A stretch of DNA of 64,000 bases from Algimonas porphyrae (GTDB taxonomy: Bacteria > Pseudomonadota > Alphaproteobacteria > Caulobacterales > Maricaulaceae): assembly GCF_041429795.1 (NCBI RefSeq), contig NZ_CP163424.1:932001-996000 (forward strand). The letters are read 5' to 3'. Positions within the stretch are counted from its first letter, which is position 1. Each line of letters starts with the position of its first letter. The notes beneath the pieces are model-generated. The model saw nothing but the letters and a program-made list of their open reading frames with translations. It did not search any database and was not told the origin of the DNA. The translations under genes were made by a program, and so were the position numbers. Shown here one piece after another: positions 15,948-24,494 of the stretch.

Positions 15948-17903
15948 CTAATCGGTCATCCCCAAACGCACAAGCAGCGCCTTGAAATCTTCGCGTCCGC
16001 GGAGCGGGTCCAGTGCAGGGTCGAAACCCGCCAGCGATAGACCTGTATCTTTCAGGCTTTCCGCTTTCAGCAATGTCTCCATAGCCTGCTGGAGCGCGCC
16101 CATATCGGCCTGTATCTGGGCTTGCTGATAGGCACCCGCATCGCCGAAAGTGGCGATCAGATTGTCGAGCGCGACCGCCGCCGCTGCCGTGTCGGATAAG
16201 CGCGTGGCAACATAGGCGTCGCAGGGGTAGCGCTCCATCAGATTTTTCTCGCGAGCGCATTCCGCTGCGCCGTCATCGACCTGACCGTTAAAAATCAGGG
16301 CGGAGGCCAGCCGTGCGCGGGTCGAATAGCGATCTGGCTGAAAGCTCAGGGCGGTGCGATAGGCCCGAACCGCCGCCTCATATTGGCGATCAGCGAAAAA
16401 GGCGAGGCCCAGTGTTTCCGAAGCGGCAGCGTTCAGCGGGTCAAGTGCGCGCGCTGTGATCGCCTGATCGATCGCAGCCTTCGTCTGTCCGCTGCTCATC
16501 AGGAAAATGGCATAGCGCGACAGGCCGGACGCCTCGTTCAGGCCCAGTTCTGCGGCGCGGGCAAACGGCTCGGCTGCGCCACCGATATCGACACGCCCGG
16601 TCTGCAGCACAGTCCCGAGAATGGCATGAAGCAGGGCATCGTCAGGGGCTAGGTCCACGGCCTTGCGGGCGGAGGCTTCGGCCTGATCCAGCAGGGCTTT
16701 CGCCATGTCCGTCTCCGTCGCATAGGCGCCCAGCGTCATGTAGATTTCCGACACCCAGCCATGGGCGCGCGCAAAGTCGGGGTCCAGGGCGATGGCGCGT
16801 TCGAAGTTTCGACGCGCATCCTGAATGGAAGCCAGCGTGGCGGCGCTAATCAGCCGCTCATTGCCTTTGAGAAATTCCAGAAAGGCTTCGGGATTGGTGG
16901 CATCGCCGCGACCCGTTCGGGGTCCGCTCTCCGCCTCGCTCGCCAGTGTCGAGACAACCCGTGTGACGATTTGGTCGCGCAGCGCGATCACCTGGTCTTC
17001 AGCATAGTCCAGGCTGCCGACCCAGCGCTGAAAGGCGCTCTTCGCGTCGACGAGGCTGGTCGTGAGTTGCAGGCCTTCGGGGCCGCGTTCCAGCCGTCCT
17101 TCCAGAATGTGGGACACGTTCAGCCGTTCGGCAATCGCCTGCGCACCAATCGCCTCTTTCGCGACGGCGTGAGAGGATGAGCGCGCGACAATGCGCAGAA
17201 CATTGTTCATCGCCAGAGCGTCGCGGATCGAAGATGACAGGCCCTGCGCCAGATAGTCATAGGCCGGATCACCTACATTGTTTTCAAACGGCAGAATGGC
17301 GAGGCCCTTGTCCCGTATGTTGGGACCGGACGACCGCAAGGCATAAAACCCGCCGACCCCGAGCACGCCGACCGTTCCCAGCCCGAGACCTGCGAGCATC
17401 GCCGTGCGCCGTGACAGTCCCCCCGCTTCCACGTTCGCGCCCGTTGGCGCGGGTCCGCGTCGATCCGGCGGTGAATAATCCCGGTCATGCAGCTTCGCCA
17501 GACCGCGCGACAGATCGTCAAACGCCTCCGGAGCTTTGTGCCAACCGCGCATATCGATCACCTGGACTTGCCGGAATCCGAGCGGCGGCATGGTGCCGTC
17601 CAGAGTCAGCGGGATCATGCGTTCGCGCTCCCGCCCGCTGGTCGCTTCATCGCGAACCCAGTGAGAGGTGACGGAATGTCGCGACCACAGCACGACGACG
17701 GCCTTGGCGCGTTCCAGCGCGGCTTCCGTGGTTTCCAGGAACGACGTTCCACCTTCCAGCATTCCGTCCCACCAGACGGAATAGCCGGCCGCTTCGATAG
17801 CCTGAATGATCGGCAAGGCCTGTGCCTGATCCTGCCGGGAATAGGAGAAAAACACGCTCGTCTCTGCGTGTGGTTCGCTCTCATTATCGTCCGGCGCGCT
17901 CAC
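15948..17903 (-). CDS. TIR domain - TM - FlgO/TolB-N-like - TPR protein
   Basis: A 651-residue membrane-anchored signalling protein. Residues 15-140 form a TIR domain with FFSYSRQDQ at the start and WVRDE near residue 82-86, where Glu86 sits at the position of the catalytic glutamate of NAD-cleaving bacterial TIRs. A single membrane helix follows at about 168-189. Residues 193-310 resemble the FlgO/TolB amino-terminal fold (GLAILPFENN...LAQGLSSSIRDAL...LNVSHILEGRLER). The rest is tetratricopeptide-like repeats (for example AVRAYRTALSFQPDRYSTRARLA). Start is GTG 17903. Related chains are common in Caulobacterales and sphingomonads without a proven role; NADase activity here is inference. Confidence 0.85.
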   Translation of the reverse strand: MSAPDDNESEPHAETSVFFSYSRQDQAQALPIIQAIEAAGYSVWWDGMLEGGTSFLETTEAALERAKAVVVLWSRHSVTSHWVRDEATSGRERERMIPLTLDGTMPPLGFRQVQVIDMRGWHKAPEAFDDLSRGLAKLHDRDYSPPDRRGPAPTGANVEAGGLSRRTAMLAGLGLGTVGVLGVGGFYALRSSGPNIRDKGLAILPFENNVGDPAYDYLAQGLSSSIRDALAMNNVLRIVARSSSHAVAKEAIGAQAIAERLNVSHILEGRLERGPEGLQLTTSLVDAKSAFQRWVGSLDYAEDQVIALRDQIVTRVVSTLASEAESGPRTGRGDATNPEAFLEFLKGNERLISAATLASIQDARRNFERAIALDPDFARAHGWVSEIYMTLGAYATETDMAKALLDQAEASARKAVDLAPDDALLHAILGTVLQTGRVDIGGAAEPFARAAELGLNEASGLSRYAIFLMSSGQTKAAIDQAITARALDPLNAAASETLGLAFFADRQYEAAVRAYRTALSFQPDRYSTRARLASALIFNGQVDDGAAECAREKNLMERYPCDAYVATRLSDTAAAAVALDNLIATFGDAGAYQQAQIQADMGALQQAMETLLKAESLKDTGLSLAGFDPALDPLRGREDFKALLVRLGMTD

Positions 17904-18056
17904 GGCTGACCTATCTCTCCCTGACTTTATCCTCCGCTTAGATCAGTCGGAGCGGATTGGCGAGGGCTGCGACAGATTGATGCGGTGCGGCTCCGTAACC
18001 AGTCCGTAGCTATTGCCCGCTATGGAATTCCCGGAATGTCGGTTGGAGGGCCGTAC

Positions 18057-19448
18057 ATGCGAGATCTGATAAGCCGCTGGGAGGCGTTTCTGCGACTTGA
18101 CCGCCTTGGCGGTGCGTCGGACCTGTTCAAGGCCCGGACGGTCTATGTCACCGGTCTGGCTTTTCTGATCCTGCAGGCCGTCAACGGCGTACAGATGTAC
18201 TTCTCCTATGATGGCTGGATACTCGACCATCATCTGCTGCTGGTTGCGATCGCCGTCTTTTCCGGCGCCGCTGTCAGCCTCCGCTACCAAGCGAATTTTG
18301 ACTTCATCTCGGTGCTCTGGGGCGCAGCCATTCTGATCGGTGTGGCCGGATCGGCCATTCCGGCCAATGTCGGCATCAATTCCGCCCTGCTTCCGGTTCT
18401 GGTTGCGGGTGTCGTGATAATCGCCATTCTCGGCAGTCGCCGGTCATTGCTCATCTATTGTCTCAGCGCGTGTCTACTGACGGTCGCGCTGCATCTGAAC
18501 GCGGCAGAGGCAGATATTTACGTATTGGCCGATCCGGACTATGTTGCCTTGCGCAATATGCAGCGCAGCATGCAAACGGGCATTGCCATCGTCATGGCAG
18601 GTTCCGTCATGGGCGTGCTGAGCCTGACACTGAACAATCTTTTTCGCTCTCTCGAACGCAATCTGTCCGAAGCGCGGGCAGCCGAAGCGGCGAAGACGCA
18701 GTTTCTGGCCGATATGAGTCATGAGCTCAGGACCCCTCTGAACGGTGTCCTAGGAATGAACCAGTTGCTGATGCGGAGCGATCTGACCGATGAACAACGC
18801 CGTTATGCGAGCATCATCGACGATTGCGGGACAGGAATGATCATGGTGATCGACGACGTGCTCGACCTGTCACGACTGGAAGCGTCGCGCATCACCCTCA
18901 AACCGACACCGTTCAATCCTGCGCGCATGCTGGATTCGGTCATCGCGCTGCATCAGGCTAATGCCCGTGCCAAGGGTCTGACCGTGCATTTACGGATCGA
19001 GCCGGGCCTGCCGCCGCTCTTTATGGGCGATCATGCGCGCTTGCGGCAGATCATCGGCAATCTGATCAGTAATGCTGTGAAATTTACCGACACTGGCCAT
19101 GTCGCCGTGTCCCTCCGCGGGCGACCGGCCGAGGGCGACATGTGGTGGCTGAATTTCTTCATTCAGGATAGCGGGATCGGCATTACGCCTGAACGCCAGA
19201 ACCGCATCTTCGAACGGTTCGAACAGGCGCAGGACGGGCAGACCAATACGGTCCGGGGGTCGGGGCTCGGCCTGGCAATCTGCCGGGAACTGACGGATCT
19301 GTTCGATGGCCAGATCAGTGTGACCTCAGCGCCCGGACAAGGATCGACCTTCTGTGTCGCCCTGCCGATGCCAGCCGTTGAGCTCGCAACCCCGCAGCAG
19401 GAACGGCGCAGTACGGACCGTCCCGGATCTGCGGCCATGGCCAGCTAG
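18057..19448 (+). CDS. Membrane sensor histidine kinase
   Basis: A 463-residue kinase. The start is set at ATG 18057, preceded by TTGGAGGG; the longer open frame upstream lacks such a site. Five or six hydrophobic helices occupy residues about 30-190, with no obvious periplasmic sensor domain, so the membrane part itself may sense. The HisKA domain has phospho-acceptor His222 in MSHELRTPLNG. The ATPase domain shows the N box (IGNLISNAVKF), the G1 box (DSGIGI), the F box (IFERFEQ) and the G2 box (GSGLGLAI). No response regulator is encoded nearby, so its partner is elsewhere. It diverges from the TIR-TPR gene across 153 bp. Confidence 0.92.
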   Translation: MRDLISRWEAFLRLDRLGGASDLFKARTVYVTGLAFLILQAVNGVQMYFSYDGWILDHHLLLVAIAVFSGAAVSLRYQANFDFISVLWGAAILIGVAGSAIPANVGINSALLPVLVAGVVIIAILGSRRSLLIYCLSACLLTVALHLNAAEADIYVLADPDYVALRNMQRSMQTGIAIVMAGSVMGVLSLTLNNLFRSLERNLSEARAAEAAKTQFLADMSHELRTPLNGVLGMNQLLMRSDLTDEQRRYASIIDDCGTGMIMVIDDVLDLSRLEASRITLKPTPFNPARMLDSVIALHQANARAKGLTVHLRIEPGLPPLFMGDHARLRQIIGNLISNAVKFTDTGHVAVSLRGRPAEGDMWWLNFFIQDSGIGITPERQNRIFERFEQAQDGQTNTVRGSGLGLAICRELTDLFDGQISVTSAPGQGSTFCVALPMPAVELATPQQERRSTDRPGSAAMAS

Positions 19449-19452
19449 GCGC

Positions 19453-20844
19453 TCAGAGCGGACCAGCTGCGAGGTGGGCCTGCGCGACCGCTTCCAGATA
19501 GCGGCGTTCCGTGCGCAGGCGGGAACTGCGAATGGCATCGACCCGGCGCTGCACCGTCAGAACGTCCAGCAGGATCGACTCGCCCAAGTCAAAGCGGACG
19601 CCTTCCAGCTCTAGCGCCCGCTCGGCGGATGCCTCCGCTCCGCGCAGATTGACGAGTGAGGCTTCCAGCGCATCGACCAGTGAAATGCGGGCACGAATGT
19701 CGCGCAGCGCCGCTCGCAGCGTTTCGGCATAGAGAGACAGGGCCGTATCAAGGCCCGCCTGCGCATCGATCTGGCGGGCCTCATTCAGGCCGCCATCCAG
19801 CAGATTATAGGACAGAGCCGCCCCGACAGAGGCGATATAAGTATCGATATCGAACAGATCGGACAGATCGCCTCGTCCAGACAGGGCGGCGCTGAGTGAC
19901 GCTCCCGGCAGGTCGTCGGCGCGTGCGCCTTCCAGCGAGGCGGCGGCGTCAATCACTGCCAGTCCCGCAGCCTGCACGTCAAACCGCTTCGCAATCAGCG
20001 CTGCAGGGGATCCGTTCAATCCGACGCCAGCATCGGATATAGTCGGCAGTTGCGTCGGTAGAACGGGCTGGCCGGACAATGTGTCGTCGCCGAAACCGCC
20101 GATCAGAATGGAGAGGGCGCGGCGGGCATCGTCTGCGGCAAAGCGTTGTTCAGCCACAGACGCGCGTGCGCTCTGCACTTCCAGTTCGGACAGAGCGAGG
20201 TCGGACCCGGCCACATCGCCGCCTTCGAACCGGGCGCGCGTGACACGCTCCGTCTCGGCCAGAAACTCCAAATTCTGCTCGGCCACGTTCAGCTGCAATT
20301 GTGCTTCAATCGCGCCGACATAGGCGGAGACGACATTGGCCATGATGGTGCGGCGAAGCCGCGCCAGCTCGGCGCGGCTGATTTCCGCGCGGGCTTCGGC
20401 TCCGTCAATATCGGCGCGAAGACTGCCGAACAGGTCAGGGTCGAATGAGGCGGACAGACCGAGATTGGCATTATCCGTCGTCGTGTCGAGATCGCTCACC
20501 AGACCCGACAGGCCAAAGCCCGCAGAACTATTGAGTTGCGGCGCGCGGCGCGCCCTGAACTGCGCCAACTGCGCGTCGGCTCGCGTGACCCGCAGACGCG
20601 CCTGTTCCAGATCGAAATTGCGCGCCATGGCCGTGTCCAGATAGGCTGACAGAACCGGGTCCGTGTAAAGCCCGGCGAAACTGTCGGACCTGACCGGGTC
20701 AGAATTGACCTGCCAGTCGGCAGGAATTTCGGCTGTCCTCGCGGCGATCAACGGGCCTTCGTCGACATCGACAAGGGTCGCGCAAGCTGACAGCAGGAGC
20801 GCTGATAGAGAGAGTGGCAGCGATATGAATGCATGGCGTTTCAT
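19453..20844 (-). CDS. TolC/NodT-family outer-membrane efflux lipoprotein
   Basis: An outer-membrane channel protein of the TolC/NodT family, the exit duct of a tripartite pump. From ATG 20844 the signal reads MKRHAFISLPLSLSALLLSACA, a lipoprotein signal with Cys at about residue 21. An upstream in-frame GTG at 20856 would overlap the permease gene by 8 bp. The mature part has the repeated long alpha-helical pairs of the family (DLEQARLRVTRADAQLAQFRARRAPQL, LSELEVQSARASVAEQRF, ALELEGVRFDLGESILLDVLTVQRR). It is the last gene of a leftward operon with macA and split macB genes. Confidence 0.92.
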   Translation of the reverse strand: MKRHAFISLPLSLSALLLSACATLVDVDEGPLIAARTAEIPADWQVNSDPVRSDSFAGLYTDPVLSAYLDTAMARNFDLEQARLRVTRADAQLAQFRARRAPQLNSSAGFGLSGLVSDLDTTTDNANLGLSASFDPDLFGSLRADIDGAEARAEISRAELARLRRTIMANVVSAYVGAIEAQLQLNVAEQNLEFLAETERVTRARFEGGDVAGSDLALSELEVQSARASVAEQRFAADDARRALSILIGGFGDDTLSGQPVLPTQLPTISDAGVGLNGSPAALIAKRFDVQAAGLAVIDAAASLEGARADDLPGASLSAALSGRGDLSDLFDIDTYIASVGAALSYNLLDGGLNEARQIDAQAGLDTALSLYAETLRAALRDIRARISLVDALEASLVNLRGAEASAERALELEGVRFDLGESILLDVLTVQRRVDAIRSSRLRTERRYLEAVAQAHLAAGPL

Positions 20845-20848
20845 GGCT

Positions 20849-22087
20849 TTACTCACTGCGTAGGGCTTCGACCGGATTGAGGCGCGACGCCCGGAAGGCC
20901 GGCAGGAAGCCGAAAATCATTCCGACCAGAGCGGCAGAGCCAAAGGCTAGCAGTGCATTGTCGAGCGAGAAGACCATTTCCAGATCCTCGCCACCCAATT
21001 CCTGCTGCGAGATACCGTAACCGATCGCCAGTCCGATCAGTCCCGACAAGATGCAGATAAGCAGCGCTTCGGTCAGGAACTGGGCCAGAACGTCCATCTG
21101 CCGCGCGCCCACACTCATGCGAAGTCCGATTTCCCGCGTCCGTTCGGACACGCTGACCAGCATGATATTCATGACCCCGACACCGCCGACGACAAGTGAC
21201 ACGGCCCCCATGGTGAACAGCAGGACGGAGAGGGTGCGCTGCGTATCGGCAAATTGCTGCCGGTTGGCCGAGAAATTGAGGATACGGAAATCGGGTGCAT
21301 CTGCTGTCGACAGGCCGCGTGATCGGCGCAGGATCGCATCGAGATCGTTCTCGATCCGGTCCAGCACTTGCTGGTTTTCGCCGACGACACGGAACTGATT
21401 GACATGGTTGCGAACCAGATAGTCTCCGCCGACAAGCCGGTCACGCAGGGTCGAACGCGGCACGAGCACAAAATTGTCGCGGTCCTGGCCATTGTTCCAG
21501 CCTGATTCAGGGGCCTTTTCGACCGTACCGACGACAGTGAAGGGCACGGTTCCAATCTTGATCTTGGCGCCAATCGGATATTGACCGCCAAAGACATTCT
21601 TGATCACGGTCTGACCCAGAACGGCGACCGTTTCCTTGCGCTCCAGATCGCTTTCCGTGATGCCGCGTCCGTCTTCCAGTTTCAGGTCGTTGGCAAAGAG
21701 ATGATCCTCATCCGCGCCGCGAATGTCCGATGACCAGTCCGTGGCATCCGTAATGACTGGATATTCGCGGGACAGATTGCCAGTCGCCGCTTCGACGCCT
21801 GGCAGGGCCCGTATTTCGCGCAGATCGGCCTCGTTCAGGCGACGATAGGGCCGCCGCTGCGATGAGCGACCCCGGGTCCAGTCCGGAAAGACGGTGATCG
21901 TACGCGCCTGCGGTCCGTCCAGACTTTCGAGAATTTTCTTCTCCGCCCCTTCCCCGATCGCCAGCATGACATAAACGGCTGCGACGCCGATGATGATGCC
22001 GAGCATGGTCAGAAGCGTGCGCATCGGATGTTCGAGCAGGCTGCCAAACGCGTTTCGAAGCAAGCGGAAACCGGGAATGGATAACAT
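20849..22087 (-). CDS. MacB-type ABC transporter permease
   Basis: A 412-residue permease of the MacB/LolE/FtsX class. One membrane helix near residues 20-42 is followed by a large periplasmic MacB-like core (about 45-280) and three helices in the carboxy-terminal FtsX domain (about 285-400, with SVSERTREIGLRMSVGARQMDVLAQFLTEA). These transporters use a mechanotransmission mechanism to push periplasmic substrates through the adaptor and outer-membrane channel. The ATPase is a separate gene ending one base upstream, unlike E. coli MacB where both parts are fused. It begins with the ATG at 22087. Confidence 0.92.
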   Translation of the reverse strand: MLSIPGFRLLRNAFGSLLEHPMRTLLTMLGIIIGVAAVYVMLAIGEGAEKKILESLDGPQARTITVFPDWTRGRSSQRRPYRRLNEADLREIRALPGVEAATGNLSREYPVITDATDWSSDIRGADEDHLFANDLKLEDGRGITESDLERKETVAVLGQTVIKNVFGGQYPIGAKIKIGTVPFTVVGTVEKAPESGWNNGQDRDNFVLVPRSTLRDRLVGGDYLVRNHVNQFRVVGENQQVLDRIENDLDAILRRSRGLSTADAPDFRILNFSANRQQFADTQRTLSVLLFTMGAVSLVVGGVGVMNIMLVSVSERTREIGLRMSVGARQMDVLAQFLTEALLICILSGLIGLAIGYGISQQELGGEDLEMVFSLDNALLAFGSAALVGMIFGFLPAFRASRLNPVEALRSE

Positions 22088-22801
22088 CTAAGCGGCCTCC
22101 GCCCGGTTGGGTACATCGGACACGATCTGTCCGTCGCTCATCGTGATGATGCGCGAAGCATAGTCGGCCACTTCAAGATCGTGGGTGATCAGCACGATGG
22201 TCAGCCCGTCTTCACGGTTGAGTTTGACCAGCAGGTCCATGATCTCTGCCGACGTCTTGCTGTCGAGCGCACCGGTTGGCTCATCGGCCAGCAGCAGGGC
22301 TGGCGAGCCGACAAGCGCGCGGGCGATCGCGACACGTTGCTGTTGTCCGCCAGACAGTTCCTTGGGCTTGTGATGTCCCCGGTCACCAAGCCCGACGGAT
22401 TCGAGTGCCTTCGCCGCACGGGTTTCACCATCGGTCAGTCTGGGTCGGCGATATTGCAATGGCATCATGACGTTGTGCAGAGCGCTGCGGCGCGGCATGA
22501 GCTGAAACTGCTGAAAAACGAAGCCGAGCGTTTCACCGCGATAGGACGCCAGATCCCGCGGTTTGAGCGAGCCGACATTCTGGCCGTCAATAATGACATC
22601 GCCGCTATCGGGTTTGTCCAGGCCGCCCAGCATATTCATCAGAGTCGATTTGCCGGAGCCGCTCGATCCGATGACGGCGAGAAATTCACCAGTCGCCACA
22701 TCAAGCGTGACGCCGTCCAGCGCGTGGATGGTCGACCCACCCAATGTGTAGGATTTCCGCAGATCGACGGTCTGAATCATGGGTGTGGCAGGACCGCTCA
22801 T
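22088..22801 (-). CDS. MacB-type ABC transporter ATP-binding protein
   Basis: A 237-residue ATPase of the MacB/LolD class. The Walker A motif GSSGSGKS is at 45-52, the Q-loop QQFQLMP at about 97, the ABC signature LSGGQQQR at 149-156, and Walker B LLLADEPTGALD at 169-180, followed by the H-loop LITHD. It would power the permease encoded immediately downstream. Gene order macA - ATPase - permease - outer-membrane factor and gaps of 12, 0 and a few bases indicate a single leftward operon. Confidence 0.95.
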   Translation of the reverse strand: MSGPATPMIQTVDLRKSYTLGGSTIHALDGVTLDVATGEFLAVIGSSGSGKSTLMNMLGGLDKPDSGDVIIDGQNVGSLKPRDLASYRGETLGFVFQQFQLMPRRSALHNVMMPLQYRRPRLTDGETRAAKALESVGLGDRGHHKPKELSGGQQQRVAIARALVGSPALLLADEPTGALDSKTSAEIMDLLVKLNREDGLTIVLITHDLEVADYASRIITMSDGQIVSDVPNRAEAA

Positions 22802-22813
22802 CGACCGGCCTGC

Positions 22814-24310
22814 CTATCGCGCCGCGCCGGGGCGTCCGCCTGGACGCCCACCGGGACCGCCGCGCTGACCATCACCGCCTGCCCGGACACCTGTCACGAC
22901 GCGCTCGCCGGGTTCGAGACCGGAGACGACCTCGACGAACGCTCCGTCCGACAGGCCGAGTTTGATCGTGCGCGGTTCCATCTTGCCGTCATCGGTCGCC
23001 ACCCAGACATCGACAGGCCGGATGGTGCGTTCCAGCGTGACTTGCGCCGTGTAGCGGGATTGCTCTTCAGGGCCGAGAAACTGCCGGACCTGATTGGTAA
23101 CAATTTCGCCCAGTTGAATCCGCATCGGTGTGTGCATGAAGCTGCGGGTCGGATCATTGATGATGTCGCGTACCGTTTGCGTCGAAGGCTCGACGCGGCT
23201 GGCAAACTCCTGAATGCGGTCCTCGGAAATGCCGATCGTGCGCAGCCGCTCATAGGTCGGGTCGAGCAATGTCTGGTCTTCGGTCTGCGCATTGTCACTC
23301 TGGAACATGGCGATTTGCTGCGGCGACGGGCGGAACCGCTCCGCCGTGACAGGCAGGCGCGAAACGCCTGACCGCACATCCGTCGTGACTTCAAGATTGG
23401 CCGTCATGCCGGGCATCAGGATTCCGTCGGGATTTTCGGCTTTCACGACTGCAACATAGGAGACAATATTATTCGCCTCGACCGATTGCAGGCGCAACTG
23501 CTCGACGACACCTTCGATGGTTCGGTCGGGATAGGCATCGACGGTGAACTTTGCCTTGTCGCCCGGGTTCAGCCCCGCCACGTCGGATTCGACGATCCGG
23601 GCTTCGACCATGATTTCGGAGAGGTCGGCGGCGATTGTGAACAGTTCGGGTGCGTTGAAACTCGCCTGCACGGTCTGTCCCGGATCAACCTTGCGGTCGA
23701 TGATGACGCCGTTGATCGGGCTGGTAATCTTGGTTCTGGCCAGATTTTCCCGTGCCGTATCCATTTCCGCGCGGACCTGCGCTAGCGATGCGCGCTGACT
23801 GACGAGCTGGGCTTTGGACAGATCCAGATTGGCTTCGGCCACACCGACATCGCGCTCGGCCTGTTCCATCTGCGCTTCGGACACAGCCTGTTGCGCAAAC
23901 AGTCCGCGCCGTCGGGCTTCATTCTGTTTGGCTTGCGCTAACGTGACTTCGGCGGACCGGATGCGTGCTTTTTGCACTTCAATGTCAGCCGTAGCAGACC
24001 GGATACGGCCTTCCAGCTGTTCGACGCGGTTGCGGAAATTGGTCGGGTCGATGACCGCCAGCAACTGCCCCTCGGTCACGGTCGAATTATAGTCGACCGG
24101 CACTTCGAGCAATCGGCCCGATACTTCCGATCCGACCATTACTTCCGTACGCGGAACGATCTTGCCGGTGGCACCGATCACGCGGGTGATCTGACCGGGC
24201 GATGCCGGTACCGCCGAGAGTTCCATACGGACTTCCGGTTCGGCACTTTCCGAACATGCCGCAAGCATCACCGATGCAAGGCAAGCCGCGATCCAGACCC
24301 GTTTGTTCAT
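22814..24310 (-). CDS. MacA-type periplasmic adaptor (HlyD family) lipoprotein
   Basis: The membrane fusion protein of the tripartite pump, 498 residues from ATG 24310. Three ATGs are stacked at 24316, 24313 and 24310; the last is spaced best (7 bases) from GGGGAG. A signal with lipobox LAAC precedes the barrel-lipoyl (GRLLEVPVDYNSTVTEGQLLAVIDP) and a long coiled-coil hairpin rich in Ala, Glu, Gln and Arg (about 85-180). The second half-lipoyl is KITSPINGVIIDRKVDPGQTV. An insert around residues 320-400 (FMHTPMRIQLGEIV and surroundings) is longer than usual, and the chain ends with a Gly/Arg-rich tail (GGPGGRPGGRPG). First gene of the operon. Confidence 0.9.
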   Translation of the reverse strand: MNKRVWIAACLASVMLAACSESAEPEVRMELSAVPASPGQITRVIGATGKIVPRTEVMVGSEVSGRLLEVPVDYNSTVTEGQLLAVIDPTNFRNRVEQLEGRIRSATADIEVQKARIRSAEVTLAQAKQNEARRRGLFAQQAVSEAQMEQAERDVGVAEANLDLSKAQLVSQRASLAQVRAEMDTARENLARTKITSPINGVIIDRKVDPGQTVQASFNAPELFTIAADLSEIMVEARIVESDVAGLNPGDKAKFTVDAYPDRTIEGVVEQLRLQSVEANNIVSYVAVVKAENPDGILMPGMTANLEVTTDVRSGVSRLPVTAERFRPSPQQIAMFQSDNAQTEDQTLLDPTYERLRTIGISEDRIQEFASRVEPSTQTVRDIINDPTRSFMHTPMRIQLGEIVTNQVRQFLGPEEQSRYTAQVTLERTIRPVDVWVATDDGKMEPRTIKLGLSDGAFVEVVSGLEPGERVVTGVRAGGDGQRGGPGGRPGGRPGAAR

Positions 24311-24494
24311 CATCATTCTCCCCAGCAGAACCAAGTCTGGCCCCGCAGCGGCGGGACAGGACAGTCTACGACTGTAGTCGCGTAACAAGCTCCACAGATA
24401 ATGGGTAGCTACGCAAGGCAAGATTGTGAGGATTTAATATTTTCGACGGATGTGTGGCCGATCACGAAATAATGATGTCGACAAAGCGTATGTT

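Noticed and set aside
24366-24377. CTAC-GACT-GTAG inverted repeat upstream of macA, resembling BlaI-type dyads
   Set aside because: Four-base arms are expected often by chance in a sequence of this size, and the BlaI gene lies 2 kb away behind another gene.
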